Source: Rapana venosa (taxonomy: Eukaryota; Mollusca; Gastropoda; Neogastropoda; Muricidae). From it: DNA of 64,000 bases. The DNA lies in NCBI GenBank assembly GCA_028751875.1, contig CM054165.1, positions 30,776,353-30,840,352 on the forward strand, in the 5' to 3' direction. Both the position numbers and the translations under genes were made by a program. The notes beneath the pieces were generated by a model. The model ran no database searches and was not told the origin of the DNA. It saw only the letters and a program-made list of their open reading frames with translations. Numbering within the stretch: position 1 is the stretch's first letter; every line of letters begins with the position of its first letter. This document shows positions 11,401 through 23,500 of the stretch, piece after piece.

Positions 11401-11750
11401 CTCAGGCTATTTACCATATCTACATTTTGATGCAGAGTAAGAAACAATATTGGTTCTGGTCAACACATTGATACCCTACTGGTATTACAAGCAATCTTTA
11501 CATCTACATAATGTTAGGCTTATGAATACCTAACTCTAAAATATGCCATGGTGGTTGACTTAAGATCATACAGATGATGATTAAGCTGCATGGTTCAGAA
11601 AGACGCATGAAAACGGATCAGAAGGATTCTATACAAATAGAGAAAGAGCAGGAAATTGATGTGCCCATAATAAAATATATCTATTTTGTAGTGATGGATG
11701 CACAGCTCAACATAGATTGAATTAGACTAAAGGAAGTGTTTACTAAATGG
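11400..11750 (+). other. Unassigned spacer between capsid-like and ATPase remnants
   Basis: The sequence is AT-rich with short open segments and probably contains the capsid C terminus or a small broken gene. No motif could be named. Confidence 0.35.
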
Positions 11751-12330
11751 ACCAGCTAAGTTTTCTACAAAAGAAGCACATTGCTCTCTAATATGCGGGC
11801 AGACGGGCTGTGGCAAAGACTGATTTGTTTTAGATTATTACAAAACTGTGTACAAACAAAAATCATTTCGAGTTCATTGTTATATTCTGTCCAAAACTGC
11901 CACAACAATAAAACTTACAGAGAGAGAAAATTTATTGGACAGATGAGATATAAATTATAGTCATCATCTGACAGGCTAAGCGATGGTGTTTTGATTACTA
12001 TTTACAGGCTCTTTGAAAATAGGGCCGACCCTTTTCTTAATAGACGACTGCTCAGCAGAGCCTGACATTGTTAAGAATGGAATAGTTTGTCTAAGCTTGC
12101 TTTCTAGTGGGAGTTATGCACGATATCTGTTTGGGTTGACTGTCACAACAAAAATTTAATAGCATATTAAAGATTACGTGAACAATTCAAGTCGTTTTTT
12201 CTTTTTCACATTGAAGACAGAGTGGGTAATAATTGCCTTCGGGAGAATTATGTTAATTAAGATGGACAAGAAAGAGAAAGAATAAGAATAACTGAGAGGC
12301 TCAAAGCTAGTAAACTAATACTCAAAACAG
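11750..12330 (+). pseudogene. FtsK/HerA-type DNA packaging ATPase remnant
   Basis: This remnant derives from an ATPase that would pump the genome into a capsid. Walker A is CGQTGCGK at 11794-11817, followed closely by a stop, so the copy is dead. About 70 bases later FEFIVIL resembles the strand that follows the P-loop helix. Walker B is TLFLIDDC at 12028-12051, with the hydrophobic strand and paired acids of this family. Downstream LSLLSSGSYAR resembles the arginine-bearing segment after Walker B (usually S-G-R-H). The length fits a 200-250 residue A32-like ATPase. Together with integrase and family B polymerase, it marks the region as Maverick/Polinton or adintovirus-like. Confidence 0.75.
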
Positions 12331-13270
12331 ACAGCCGACTAAATACGGTGTATGTAAAACCCAATAGCTTATTTTTTTTAAAACTCACACAAGATACTTG
12401 CAGCCAGACAACATAACTTCTCAGGCAACACAATTAATATGTTCCTGTGCATATCAGGCTGCCTACTGCTGTGTGTTGTATGGCACATGCCACAATCTTT
12501 TGCTTAAACATACTCGGGGCTTAGTAATTGGCACCATCACATAGGAAGGTCACTCGTGAATAGCAGGCGGTGGCTAAATATTTGCGCCATTCAGATAGGA
12601 AGCTTTATATTTAGTAATTTTCACTCTTTCTATCGCCTCCAGGGCAGCCCCACAGTGGGATGTCGGAATGCCGTGTTAGACAGGGCAGGCAGGGTAGGAG
12701 GCATAGCTGGCAGGCATGGAATCGAACCCCCGTAGGGAATAGCAGTAGCTACAGGTCCTATTGTTGTGTGAATGCATGTGGTGTGTGAATGCGTGTGGTG
12801 GGCATTCAACAGACGTGAATGGCCGGAATTCTTCTCTGCTACCCAATAGCTCCGTTGGCAGTGTCCTCCAAATTGGCTCTCCTTCTGTAACGGAAGCAAT
12901 GGGCTTTAGCGGAGATGGTTATGCACTTTTTTTTTTTTTTTTAAATAAAAAAATTTCGCATAAATCAGATAATAAAGAGGAAGTATCTAGTTTGTTTTTT
13001 TGCTAAGTATTTTAGTATTACTTCTTGGACAAGATATTGTTTTAGCATAAAATTCCCATAATTTTATAGTTTTACCCATTCAAAAATAAATTAGTATTAC
13101 TTTCGTTTTTAGTAGAGAGATAGGGTTAAAAAGCCGAGTCATTGGTAAATGCTTTAGGTTTTTATATAAAACTATGCAAAGTTTTTGGTATCGATGAGGC
13201 GAAGTCGATCGGACCAAAAGTTGCCTGAGTTTTGGATAAACAATAAGTGGTTGAGCTTGACTCGGCTTTC
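12330..13270. other. Right flank of the large element; weak tRNA-like B box
   Basis: No gene is supported. On the minus strand at about 12719-12737 the sequence GGGGTTCGATTCC matches a Pol III B box, but no convincing A box or cloverleaf is visible, so I treat it as a possible SINE fragment. A 17-base T run lies at 12926-12942. An obvious terminal repeat of the large element was not found. Confidence 0.35.
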
Positions 13271-13279
13271 TTTTACATC

Positions 13280-13490
13280 TAAGCTTATGAAGAAGAAGGA
13301 GGAGGTGGAGGAGGAAGAAGGAGGAGGAAGAGGTGGAAAAGGAGGAGGAGGAAGAAAGTGAGGAGGAGGAAAGTAGGAGGAGGAGGAGGAGAAGGAGAGG
13401 AGGAGGAGAGGAGGAGGAGGAGGAGGAGGAGGAGGAGGAGGAGGTGGAGGAGAGGAAGGAGGAGGAGGAGAAAAAAAAGGGGAAATAGAA

Positions 13491-13522
<32 letters not shown>

Positions 13523-13612
13523 GAAGGAAGATGATTGATGAAGAAGAAGGTAAGAATGGGATAAAAGAAGGAAGAAGAAGAAGAGAGAAGAAGAAGAATC
13601 CCTTTTGTGGTA
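13280..13612 (+). repeat. Purine-only GGA/GAA tract
   Basis: About 330 bases of almost pure purine, mainly GGA and GAA triplets. The minus-strand translation is a poly-Ser/Phe/Leu artefact. Mirror-symmetric parts could form triplex DNA. Confidence 0.92.
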
Positions 13613-13671
13613 CCAAGATTAACCGCCTTTCGAGATCATCTTGAAGGTACAGACTGTTGCTGGGTGATAGA

Positions 13672-13992
13672 AACAGAGACAGACAAGAAAAAGAACATGG
13701 GAAAGGGACAACTCACTGAAAAACAGAAACAGAGACAGACATGATGGACAACGTCAATGGAAAACGAAATACAGGACATGTATTGAACAACGTCACTTGA
13801 AAACAGAAATCAGTCAGAGAAAGTACAGGTATGGACAAGTCACTGAAAACAGAGGACAGACATGATGGACAACATCACTGAAAACAAAGACAGGACATGA
13901 TGGAAACGTCACTGGAAAAACGAACAGGTGATGGTTGAAACAAAGTCACTGAAAACAGAAACAAGAAGGACATGGATGGAAAATGCCACTGA
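13672..13992 (+). repeat. Minisatellite, unit about 40 bp
   Basis: About eight imperfect copies of a unit built around GACATGATGGACAACGTCAC followed by TGAAAACAGA. Units differ by small indels. Confidence 0.8.
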
Positions 13993-14174
13993 ATGGACCC
14001 CATAAATGCTTTGCTGAGACCCAAACACTGGTAAATGACTGCCATTAAGATGGATAGAGCTGGTGCTTTCATCAGTGCAGAATCCCTACCATGACCATTT
14101 TGCGTTAAGGCAGTAATAAAGGCAGTACTTTTTTCTCTAGGTACAGTGGTCCCCAGTAAGCAACACTGCCTTCC

Positions 14175-14415
14175 AAGACCTAATACGCTTCCCTTATGAT
14201 TGAAGCTGGCTTTTCCTGTGATTTTGTTAATACGTTCCCTCGATTGATTGACGCGGGCTTTTGCTGGTGATTTTTAATACGTTCTCAATTGATTGAAGCT
14301 GGCTTTTCCGTGATTTTTAATACACTTCCCCTTGATTGAAGCTGGCTTTTTCTGTGTTTGTAATTAACAAATTCACTTATTGATTGAAGCAGGACTTTTT
14401 CTGTGATTTGTTATT
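14175..14415 (+). repeat. Minisatellite, unit about 50-60 bp
   Basis: Four to five degenerate copies of a unit that includes TTGATTGAAGCTGGCTTTT and TGTGATTTTTAATACG. Confidence 0.8.
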
Positions 14416-14555
14416 CCAGTTCAGTTTGTATTCTCACCTTCTCTCTCTCTTACATAACCTTTTGTTCCAATGTACAGTGTCTCAGGAATGTGTTGCAGTT
14501 TGTTTTTCTTTTATCCTCTGTCTCTCTCTATAAAAAGGTGTTCCCATGAACTATG

Positions 14556-14780
14556 CGGTCGTTGGAGAACAATGTGTCAGAGATATCAGCTTCTCTAAGG
14601 GCCAGCATTATGTGAGAGTGGCACCCATCTCCTCTTTCCCTGCTGCTTTGCCTTCCCTGTCCCTAAAGAGGCAGGTACCTATTGATAGCTGGGCGAACTG
14701 GGAGACTGTACAGAAGCCAAGGCCTGCAAAATGGTCACCCATTCAAGAGGTAACCATGCTCAACGCTGCTTTATCTTAGT
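14556..14780 (+). repeat. Dispersed repeat family B, copy 1
   Basis: Shares ordered blocks with 33906-34106 and 41818-42105: a block with CTCTAAGGGCCAGCATTATG, then CTGCTTTGCCTTCCCTGTCC, CTGGGCGAACTGGGAGACTG and an end with CAACGCTGCTTTATC. It is probably an old SINE or other non-autonomous element; no Pol III box was identified with confidence. Confidence 0.75.
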
Positions 14781-14782
14781 TT

Positions 14783-14820
14783 TGGGGGAGCGAGTGCTCC
14801 AACCACTGAGCTGTCCTGTT
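14783..14820 (-). repeat. tRNA-like head fragment (A box)
   Basis: On the minus strand this reads ACAGCTCAGTGGTTGGAGCA, a tRNA D-arm/A-box pattern. It resembles the head at 42247-42275. Confidence 0.5.
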
Positions 14821-14824
14821 CCTT

Positions 14825-15300
14825 TTGGATGTATACCTTTTTCATGTTTAGGGTTCAAACACTCAACAAGGGAGAACCAAAGCGGGTAGAATCTTTACTC
14901 ATGACGAAACCATAATAAGGGTTCAGGATCAAGTCTTTGCTAATCTCTCCCTTTGAGAGGATTTTTCAGGATTTTTTTGGTTTCATTATTTGGCTAAGCT
15001 TTGAGGCCATCTTGGTGAGATTTTTTTTTTTTTTCCCATCCAACCGTTTTTAGCAAAAACCCTCAAAGTAACCCCGTTCCGACTTAGGAAATAAAGGCAG
15101 AAGATGAGATGAGTCAGTCTTATGCCGTTTCTGATCTGGTACATGACTATTGTATATATACCCCGTTTTCCTTACATCAACACTGAAAATGTTTAGTTAT
15201 CTATTTTATTTTATTTTGCTCTTTTATATATCGAGGATATAAGAAACGAGCAAATCGTGTCTAGCCCTCCCCTCCCCTGCTGTACCAGTCCCTTACCTCT
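14825..15300. other. Unique-looking sequence, no gene seen
   Basis: No ORF or repeat that I recognise. An 11-base T run lies near 15021. Confidence 0.4.
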
Positions 15301-15310
15301 TCATCAACAC

Positions 15311-15482
15311 AGAACATCTTGGGCACACGTTAAATCCTGTTCTGCTTTTCGTAAGAGTAGGCCATTGTGTGCTGGTGGGAACAGATGACAAAATTGACAA
15401 AACCGCATACACATGGGGACTGGATGTAAAAAAGCACATGAGCGCATATTCCATTATCCTGGATATAAAAGAACAAAATAAA
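15311..15482 (+). repeat. SINE family A, 5'-truncated copy
   Basis: Matches the body and tail of the complete copies at 52067-52395 and 53098-53457, from AACATCTTG..CACACGTTAA to the tail GATATAAAAGAACAAAATAA. No tRNA head is present. Confidence 0.88.
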
Positions 15483-15517
15483 AGCAGACAGACTGACTTG
15501 GGAGATCAACAATGTGA

Positions 15518-15672
15518 AAGTCCTTCGGATGAGACTATAAACCGAGGCCCTGTGTGCGAACGCATGCAGAACATCTTGCGCACAGGTTAAATCCTGTTCT
15601 GCTGTTCGAAAGAGTAGGCCATTGTGTGCCGGTGGGAACAGATGACAAAATTTTAAAAAAAAAAAAAAACGG
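15518..15672 (+). repeat. SINE family A, central fragment
   Basis: Begins with GTCCTTCGGATGAGACTATA and continues to GGGAACAGATGACAAAATT, then an A run. It lies directly downstream of the previous copy in the same orientation. Confidence 0.85.
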
Positions 15673-15772
15673 CACACACACGCATAAAAAAAAAAATTTT
15701 AAGTGCTTTGATTTGTTGCTTTACAAGATTCAGGGCTATAAAAATTCCATACATTATTATGATTATATGTCT

Positions 15773-15872
15773 GTGGCACGTCAAACCCAGTCCGCACTTG
15801 ATCCAGTTCTTAGAAAATCACTGTAGCCAGAACATGCTGGGCCCAACTTTCACAGGCAGTGAAGGATTTTTA
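15773..15872 (+). repeat. Dispersed repeat family C, copy 1
   Basis: About 100 bases that are the reverse complement of 52970-53068, including GAAAATCACTGTAGCCA and ACATGCTGGGCCCAACT. Confidence 0.8.
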
Positions 15873-16132
15873 AAAGCATTTTTTTTTCTTTCTCTTTTTT
15901 TTGGGGGGTGGGGGGCTGTTGTCTGTTTGTTTGGGTTTTGTTTTTACTTGGAGTTTTCTTTTTTTGGGTGGGTGGGTGGGGGGGGGTGGGGGGTTTCTGT
16001 TTCTTGGCTAGACCTCTGAGGTACACTTATAGCGAGATTCACACACACACACACACACACGCACAAACACACACACAAACACATACATATATATAATCTA
16101 TCTATATATCTATGTATATATCTATATATAAA

Positions 16133-16168
<36 letters not shown>

Positions 16169-16258
16169 TTAATATAATATATATATATATATATATATAT
16201 TTACATATATATACACACATATATATATATATATACACACAAATATATATAATACAAC
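15873..16258 (+). repeat. G/T-rich stretch then (CA)n and (TA)n arrays
   Basis: T/G homopolymer-rich sequence to about 16015, then (CA)n from 16040 and (TA)n with ACACAC interruptions to 16258. Confidence 0.85.
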
Positions 16259-16259
16259 A

Positions 16260-16565
16260 CATCGTTTCTGTATTGAGCTGTATTAAGACATGAAGTCACA
16301 TAAGACCAAGTGTCAAAATCACGCAAGATAAAGTCTTCTAAAGTTAAAACAGTGCATAATCAAATATTGATTACGTAGTAAAAATAAAACAACAAATACG
16401 TACTTCAGCTTGTTTGTGTGTGTGCATAACTTAAAAATGTCATTTTGCTTGTGGGCTGTTTTCCTTGCTTGTTAAGTTTCCCTTCATGTTATTTTCCACT
16501 CACATTTGTCAGGAGATTATTATGTGTTGCATACTGATCATCATTCAGTCTTGAATATTTTGTTC
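16260..16565. other. AT-rich spacer, nothing recognised
   Basis: No ORF, repeat or RNA gene is apparent. Confidence 0.4.
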
Positions 16566-16567
16566 AA

Positions 16568-16602
16568 ATAGTGTGTGTGTGTGTGTGAGCATGCATCTAT
16601 CC

Positions 16603-16660
<58 letters not shown>

Positions 16661-16730
16661 ATATATATATATATATATCTATATTATATAATATATCTAT
16701 ATCTATATATATCTTTTTTGGGGGGCAAGC
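16568..16730 (+). repeat. Compound (GT)n-(CT)n-(TA)n microsatellite
   Basis: GT run at about 16571-16587, CT run at about 16603-16643, TA run to about 16715. Confidence 0.9.
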
Positions 16731-16746
16731 ATGCATATGTTTATAG

Positions 16747-16915
16747 CAGAACATCTTGCGCACACATTAAATCCTGTTCCGCTTTTTAGGCCATTGTGTG
16801 CCGGCAGGAACAGATAACAAATCACAAAAACCGCGTACACACGGAGACTTGATGTAAAAAAAAAGCACCTAAGCGCTTATCCATATCCTCGACATAACCA
16901 ATAAAATAAAACCAA
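16747..16915 (+). repeat. SINE family A, 5'-truncated copy at the edge of noisy block A
   Basis: Starts AGAACATCTTGCGCACACAT and runs to the tail CATAACCAATAAAATAAAA. Base runs become frequent from its 3' end onwards. Confidence 0.85.
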
Positions 16916-17319
16916 AATTAACACACTTTTAGCACGGGGATTTTTTAAACCATCTAAAACATAAACCCACACGCAAAAAACCCAAAAAACACAACACACT
17001 AAAACCCCACACCCACACTCCCCCCCCAAAAAAACCACACACAAACCCCACCCCCACCCTGCGAAAACCCTCAAGTTTTTACTCTTGTTTTTTTTTTTTG
17101 GGGATTTCCAAAAAGGGGACCCATCTGCAAGCGATGATGCCGTTGCAGAGGGTGGAAAAGAGGGTAGGTTAGATGCCCAAAAGGGGCCCCCTGCCCTCTT
17201 GGATGGGGGGGAAAAAAGCGACCCAAGGCCCCCCCGGGAAAGGGTTGGGGGTAACCGGGGAGCCCGGGCCCGCTGGGCCCCGGCTTTTTGGTTTAAAGTT
17301 GCGTACGCCGGGATCACTG

Positions 17320-17900
17320 GGGGGAAGAGAGAGAGAAAATAAAAGAATAGGGTTTTTGAGAGAGAGAGGTGAATGGGATTTTCAAGTTAAGAGAGAGAGA
17401 GAGGGAACAGAATCAGTTGGGAGAGAGAGAGTAAAACAAAATCATTTTTGGGAGAAGAGAGTGTGAATAAAATCTTTTTGGGAGAGAGGGGAGAAGAGTG
17501 AAAAAGAATCAGTTGGAGAGAGGGAGAGTAAATTAAATCATTTTTGGAGAGAGAGAGAGTAAAATAGATTCATTTTGGGAGAAGAAGTAAATTTAGAATC
17601 ATTTGGAGAGAGAGAGAGAGTAAAAGAACTTTTTGGAGAGAGAACGGTTAAATTTGAATCATGTTGGAGAGAGAGACAGGTAAAATAGAACATGTTGGAG
17701 AGAAAGGTTTTAAAATAAATCATGTTGGGGGAGAAAGAGAGAGGGGAAATAGATCATTTTGGGAGAGAGAGAGGAGGTGAATGGGAAAAATTTTGGGAGA
17801 AGAGAAGTGAATAAAAATCTTTTTGGGGAGAGAGGGGAATTTGAAAAACGAATCTTTTTTGGGAGAGAGAGAGAAAAAAAAACTACCTGTTTGATATTCT
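17320..17900 (+). repeat. GAGA-rich minisatellite, unit about 30-40 bp
   Basis: Some 15 copies of a unit that joins GAGAGAGAGTAAAA to TAGAATCATTTTGGGAG, with variable GA length. Confidence 0.8.
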
Positions 17901-18124
17901 ATTATTTTTTAAATCTATTTTCTATCTTTCGATCTCGTCTCTACCCTCTATCTCGTCTCTCTCTATATAAATATACTTCCCATATTATATATAAATATAT
18001 AAAAATTTTTAAGAAGGGGAAGAGAGAGGAAAAGAGAGAAAAGGGGAAGATCAAAAAAAAAAGAAAATCTTTAAAAATTTTCCAAAACACTGAAAACCCA
18101 AAAAAAATTTTTCACTCAAAATTT

Positions 18125-18650
18125 TCTTTTTTTTATCTCTCCCCCTCTCTCTCTCCTTTTCCCGCTCCCCCTTCCCCTCTCTCCCCCCCCCCTTTTTCTC
18201 TCCCCCCCTTCCTCCTCCCCTTTTCTCCCCAATTTCCCTTCCTTCCCCCCTCCTCCCCTCCTTTTCTCTCTTTTTTCCCCTCTCTCTCCCCACTCTTCCC
18301 CTCTCTCTCTCTCTCTTTTCCTTTCTCTCTCTCTCTTTCCTCTCTTTTCTCCCCCTTTTCCTCTCTCTCCTCTTCCATTTTTCTCTCTCTCCTCTCTCTC
18401 CCTCCTCTTCCTCTTTTCTTTCTCTCTTTTTCCTTTTTCTCTCTCTCTCAATCTTTTTCTCTCTCTCTCTCTCTTTCTCTCTCTCTTCCTCCCCCATCTT
18501 TTCCCTCTTCTCTCTATCCCCTTTTCTCTCTCTCTCTCTCTACCTCTTTCTTTTCCCTCTCTCTCTCTCCCCTTCTCTCCTTCTTTCTCTCTCTCTCTCT
18601 CTCTTCTTCCCCTCTTCTCTCCCCCTTTTCTCTCCCTCTCTCTCTCTTCG
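18125..18650 (+). repeat. Long polypyrimidine (CT/CCT/TTC) tract
   Basis: About 525 bases of nearly pure C and T. The long open frames on both strands (Ser/Leu/Phe/Pro on plus, Glu/Arg/Lys on minus) are artefacts of this composition. Confidence 0.92.
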
Positions 18651-18654
18651 GGGG

Positions 18655-20500
18655 GTAACACGGCTTTCGCCCCTAAAAACGCCCCGAAAATTGCGCTGGG
18701 GAATTTGTTTTTGGTACTTTTGGACTGGGGCAGTACGGGGGACTTTTAACGTTGCCGGGACATGGTAAGCACCTTCCTTCGGGAACCGCTGGGCCCTTCA
18801 AGCACTTTTGGGGGCTGCTTCATGAAAGTTTTTCCCGTTTTTAAGGCCAAAAAGGTCGGAAAAAAATCCCCCATCGGCCCCTTTACTGAACCGGCGCACA
18901 CGCCTTCCCGGTGTTACCGGGGGTTTGGGCCCGGACTCTGATTTTTGGGGCGGGTATTTTTGGGGTTTGCGGCGCCCCGTGGAGCGAATCCGGTCCTCCC
19001 ACCTCGAAGTCAGGGGTCCATGAGGCGAAACGGTACCAGCATGGACGGGGCTCCAGTCAGCCCGAATGGCGCTACCCAGGACAGGGACAGGGGGACCCCT
19101 CCTTTTCCTTCTTCCCAAGGCCCGTGCCGCTATGACGGAATCTTAAAAAACTTTGCAGAGTTTCCGGGAGTACATAAATTTCCCTTTTTTTGGGAAAAAA
19201 GGGGACAAAAAGTTTGAGGGGCCTCATGACAGGGCAGCCCTTAAAGGGGGATGAAAAGGGGGCCTGAGGGAGGAGGTGAGGGGGATTTACGCGGCAAAAC
19301 CCGAGACCTGACGAAAAACCAACACTGATTTTACGGAAAAAAGGGGACACTTTAAAAAAGAAATTTGTTTGACTTGGAAATGGGCCCAAAAAGAAAAAAT
19401 GTATTTTTCATGGTTTTTAAAAGAACGGGAAAACGAAAAAAAAGGGAGGATTTGTGGGGGCATGATACAAACATTTTGACAGACAAACGGGGACAGTCTG
19501 GACCTTTGATTTCGACGGGGTTATGTCTGGGTAAAAAACCCGGACGCCCCCTTTTTTGAAAGGGTGTTCTTTTTTATAAAGAAAAATTTAAAAAATTCCG
19601 AAAGCAAGCAAAAAGGGAAAAGGGCATAACATGTTTATGGGTGAGGACTTCCTGAAGGCGTAGGGGAAATCAAAACAAAACCTGATCCCTTTATGAAGTT
19701 TAGGAGCGGGGAAAAAATGTCCCAAAGGTTTTTAAACCCCCCCGGGATCTTTGACGGACAGCAAACTGTACTAGCCCAATTTAACAGCGCCCGGAATAAC
19801 GGTTGCCACCCAGTGATGGGTTGTGGGGGGGGGGCAAAAGATTTTTCGACCCCCGGCAGCGGGCCAAACTGTCAACAATGACAGCGCAGGGGCAGCCCGG
19901 TGACGGGAACAACCCTTTGAGAAAACGGGGCACCCTTCGCGCGCACGGGGAAGAAAAAGGGGGTTGGGAGGGGCGGGGGGAAGAAGAAAAAACATTTCCG
20001 TTGAAAAGCAAAATGCTGTTTTTTGTTGATCGCCCCTAAAAAAGGGGGAAATAAGTCGTGTGTAAAAAATTTTACGTTCGATTTTTTTAATAAACGCCTT
20101 TTTCTTTTTTGTGGGGGAAATTTAAAATGGTTTAATTTCAAAGACCCAAAGATCAAGACTTTGTTTCATAAGTTTGCAACTTTGATTTTATGTTTAATCG
20201 AAAAAAATTTTTGGGAAAATTGGACAAGATTTGTTTATTGGTTACAAAAAATTTTTGAAACCGCTATTAAATTTAAATAAACAGGGGGAAAACGTTCGGG
20301 GCTAGTATGTCCCGATTTAAAAATGAAATTTCCACCCCATTGCAAATGATCGAAGGTTTTTGTGGTTTTTTGTAATTTTTTTATTGACAAACAGTTGTTT
20401 GGAACGAAAAAAAATTTTTTTATGGGTTTGCATATGTTCCTCCTGAGGGCCTCCAAATTTTATGGGTCACTTTGACCCCCCCCTTGGGAAAAAAATTTGG
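18655..20500. other. GC-rich then AT-rich noisy sequence, no gene supported
   Basis: The part at 18660-19900 is GC-rich with many short frames on both strands; none shows a known motif. It could contain a smeared gene or the 5' end of the LINE that follows. The part at 19900-20500 is AT-rich. Confidence 0.35.
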
Positions 20501-23500
20501 TAAATACATTTTTTGGGGGAATTATTAAACGATTTTTTACTCAAACATGTTTCTTATGTTATTTTTTAGTGGAGATTTAAACAATTTGAAATCAAATTTT
20601 TTCTCAAGATTACTCACAAGTTCTTTTTTAGAAAGCTTTTTTAAAAAGTCGTCTCTTTTTTTCAGTTCGTTTTTTCACAAGAATAATTTTTAATAATTAT
20701 GGAAAAAAGGTTTTTTTAAATGGGGATGTGTACGACTTTAAGGGTTTTTGTTCCTGAATGGTGTATGTAGAGGTGACCAAAAAAGGTTTATAAAACATTC
20801 ATTTCCAAAAGGGAAGCAGTACTAATACTTTTTCAATTTTTTGGGGAAACCCGTATTTTCAGTGTGTTTTGAAAACCCGCCAAAATGGGTTTCAGAACGA
20901 ATTTGAGGGCAGACCATTTCCCGTTACACCCATCAGTTACATTCCCCAGTGAAAAAATTTCGGTTTAAAGCAGAAAAAACCACATGCAATAAACCCGACA
21001 TTAGACAAAGTTTTGGGGAAAACGAATGTGCCCGTCTTTAAATGATGCCTTAAGTACAATACCGTTTTTGAAAGAATTTTACCGCAATGAATAGATTGAT
21101 ACCGAATAAAGGCACTTTAAAATATTTATTGGAAAGTATGAAAGAGTGTGCTGTGGGGCATAAAAATGTGTATATCTGAATACTTTTTAAACGAATGTTT
21201 TCTTGGGTTTTTTTATGAAATTTTTCAAATTTGAAAAAAAAATGCGGAGACTGCGGGGGAAAATATCGACGTAAATTTTGATGATCATGAAAGGATCATT
21301 TTAAAAAGAGCTCTTTGTGAATAAAGCAGTTAGTGAAAATAAAGAAAAAAAATTTAATGGGTACTTTTTTAGAAAAAATTGAAATTCTATTCAAAACAAA
21401 AAGAGTTTTTGGAAAAACTACAAAGAGTCCCATTTTAAAAAAAAACCGTCGAGAAATAGCATAAGTATAGATACTTGGTTTTTAACATTTTAAAAAACAC
21501 TGCTAGAAAAAAAGAAGTAGTTAAAAGGGGAAAGGGCAATGACCTTTTTCATGCTGATGATGACTGTTATATGAAACCCCTCCCAAATTTTTAAGGAAAA
21601 TATTGTTTTTCATTCAAAGCTTAAAAAAAAGTAAGGCTCCTGGGGCCCCCATGGGATAATTAGCGAAATGTACCCAAAAAACTCAAATGAACAGGTTTTT
21701 AAAAGTTTTTTTTTAAAAAAGGTTTTTTAATGCTTTTTTTTGATTTTTAATCTTTTCCCGAAACCTGGGAAAAGCAGTTTTCTTACCAATTTTTTAAAAA
21801 AGGTAATTAAAAAGACCCCAAAAATTACAGGGGGGATTTTTTCCCAGTAAGGTTTTGCAGAAGGGTTTTTTAAGGGAAAAAAATAAAAAATTTAATTTCA
21901 TGATTAAAAGGGGGGGGGTGCAGGGAAAAAAAATCCTGGGGGTCTCAGGCAGGATTTAAAAAAGGGGTACCCAACAAAGGGTTTACTTTTTGGCCCTTTC
22001 TACTTTTGTTCAAAAAAAATTTTTTTTCAAAACGTAAATTGTATGTTTCCTTCATTTACTTTAGAAGGCCTTTTACTCGATAAACAGAAACCCCACTATG
22101 GCCTAAACTTTCTTTAAAAAAGGGGGAAAAGGGGGAAAATTTTATACATTATCCAAAGAAAGTAAAGAAAAAGTGAAAAGTAAGGTGAGGGGGTGGGGCT
22201 GCACTGACAGATTAGGTTTAAAAGCAAGCAGGAGGTGAAACAAGGTGATGTGTGCCGTCCATCTTATTTTCGCTTTTTTTTTAATGAAATTGGGTGTAAA
22301 TTTTTATTCAAAATGGAAGACCAAAGGGGTGTCCTTTTCTTTTGTTTCGTTTGGGAAATTTTTTATCCTTTTGTTTTGCAGACATGTTATTTTATATCCG
22401 AAAAAATAATTGGTTTGCAAACACAACTTAACAACTTTTCCCAAAGTTTCTGCTACCCCCACGCAGTTTAAAAATAAACATAAGAAAATTTAAAATTTTT
22501 TAAAAAAGGGAAAGGGGGGATTCTTAGGGGCAAGGGAAAGATGGGGCTTTCGGGTAGGGGAAAAAATGCCGGTAGTTATTCTTATAAAATCTAGGAAAAT
22601 TTTTTACTAAATCGACTAGTTTTGTGTCTGCATGTTAAAAAATTCCCCCACAGGGCAAAAAAAACCCCTGTTTTGGGATAAGAAAAAGATTACTACTTTT
22701 AAACAATTCGTCCTTGAAATTATTTCTAAAATTTTTGATTCACGAGTCCAGCCTGTTGTACAGTATGGCTCTGAGCTGTGGGGTTAAACAAAGCAGCACT
22801 CTGCTGTGAATCTGTTTCATTTGTTTGCCTTGAAAAAGTTTTTAGCTGTAGAAAGCGTACACCAAATGATCTGGTGTACGGTGAAACTGTAGATTTCCTT
22901 ATATATAAAATTCTGCAGTCCAATGCATACGTTACTGGATTAAGATTCTGCAGATGGAAGACAGTCGAATACCTTTTAAAGCCTACAAAATGTTGTTTGA
23001 ATTAGATGTAAGGGGTAAAATAAACTGGGTAACTGATGTGCGCATATGTCTATGTCAATATGGCTTTGGTGATGTATGGTTAAACCAGGGCGTTGGAAAT
23101 ACAGATGTATTCATAAAAACTTTTCGTCAGCGCTTAGTAGATTGTAGATGGCAAAAATGGAAAGATCATATTCAGAATAGCGAAAGATTTAATCTGTATA
23201 GGACTTTTTGTAGTAGTCATGAAATGAAGCCGCATTTAACCTCTAGCATGGAGAGATATATGAAAATTATAGTGACAAGATTTAGAATGGGCGTATCAAA
23301 TCTGGCAACCCATCACAATAGGTATAAGCCATATGATCCCACTAAGTTAATTTGTCCTTTATGTGGATGGGAGAAAGACGATGAAGTACATTTTGTTTTA
23401 AGTTGCCCTGCCTTATATAGACTTAGACAGCGGTTTATCCCAGTGAAATATTATCAACAACCATGTATGTTCAAGCTAAGTTTGCTGATGGCATCTACAA

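Larger units (their letters stand above)
16890..22720. other. Block A of homopolymer-smeared sequence
   Basis: From here to about 22720 the sequence is full of short homopolymer runs (AAAA, TTTT, GGGG, CCCC) and lacks readable long frames. A LINE that crosses 22720 is unreadable inside the block and clean outside it, so base quality rather than biology is the likely cause. Confidence 0.7.

Noticed and set aside
12715..12740. tRNA gene or SINE from a good B box
   Set aside because: No A box at the right distance and no second copy in the window.
13080..13616. 178-residue Ser/Phe/Leu-rich minus-strand frame
   Set aside because: It is a translation of the GGA/GAA purine tract.
17759..18661. 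Frames of 148-299 residues on both strands (Ser/Leu/Phe/Pro and Glu/Arg/Lys)
   Set aside because: They are produced by the polypyrimidine tract and the adjacent GA minisatellite.
18798..19217. GC-rich frames of about 80-106 residues that looked gene-like
   Set aside because: Frames on both strands are similar in length, no motif is seen and the sequence lies in block A.
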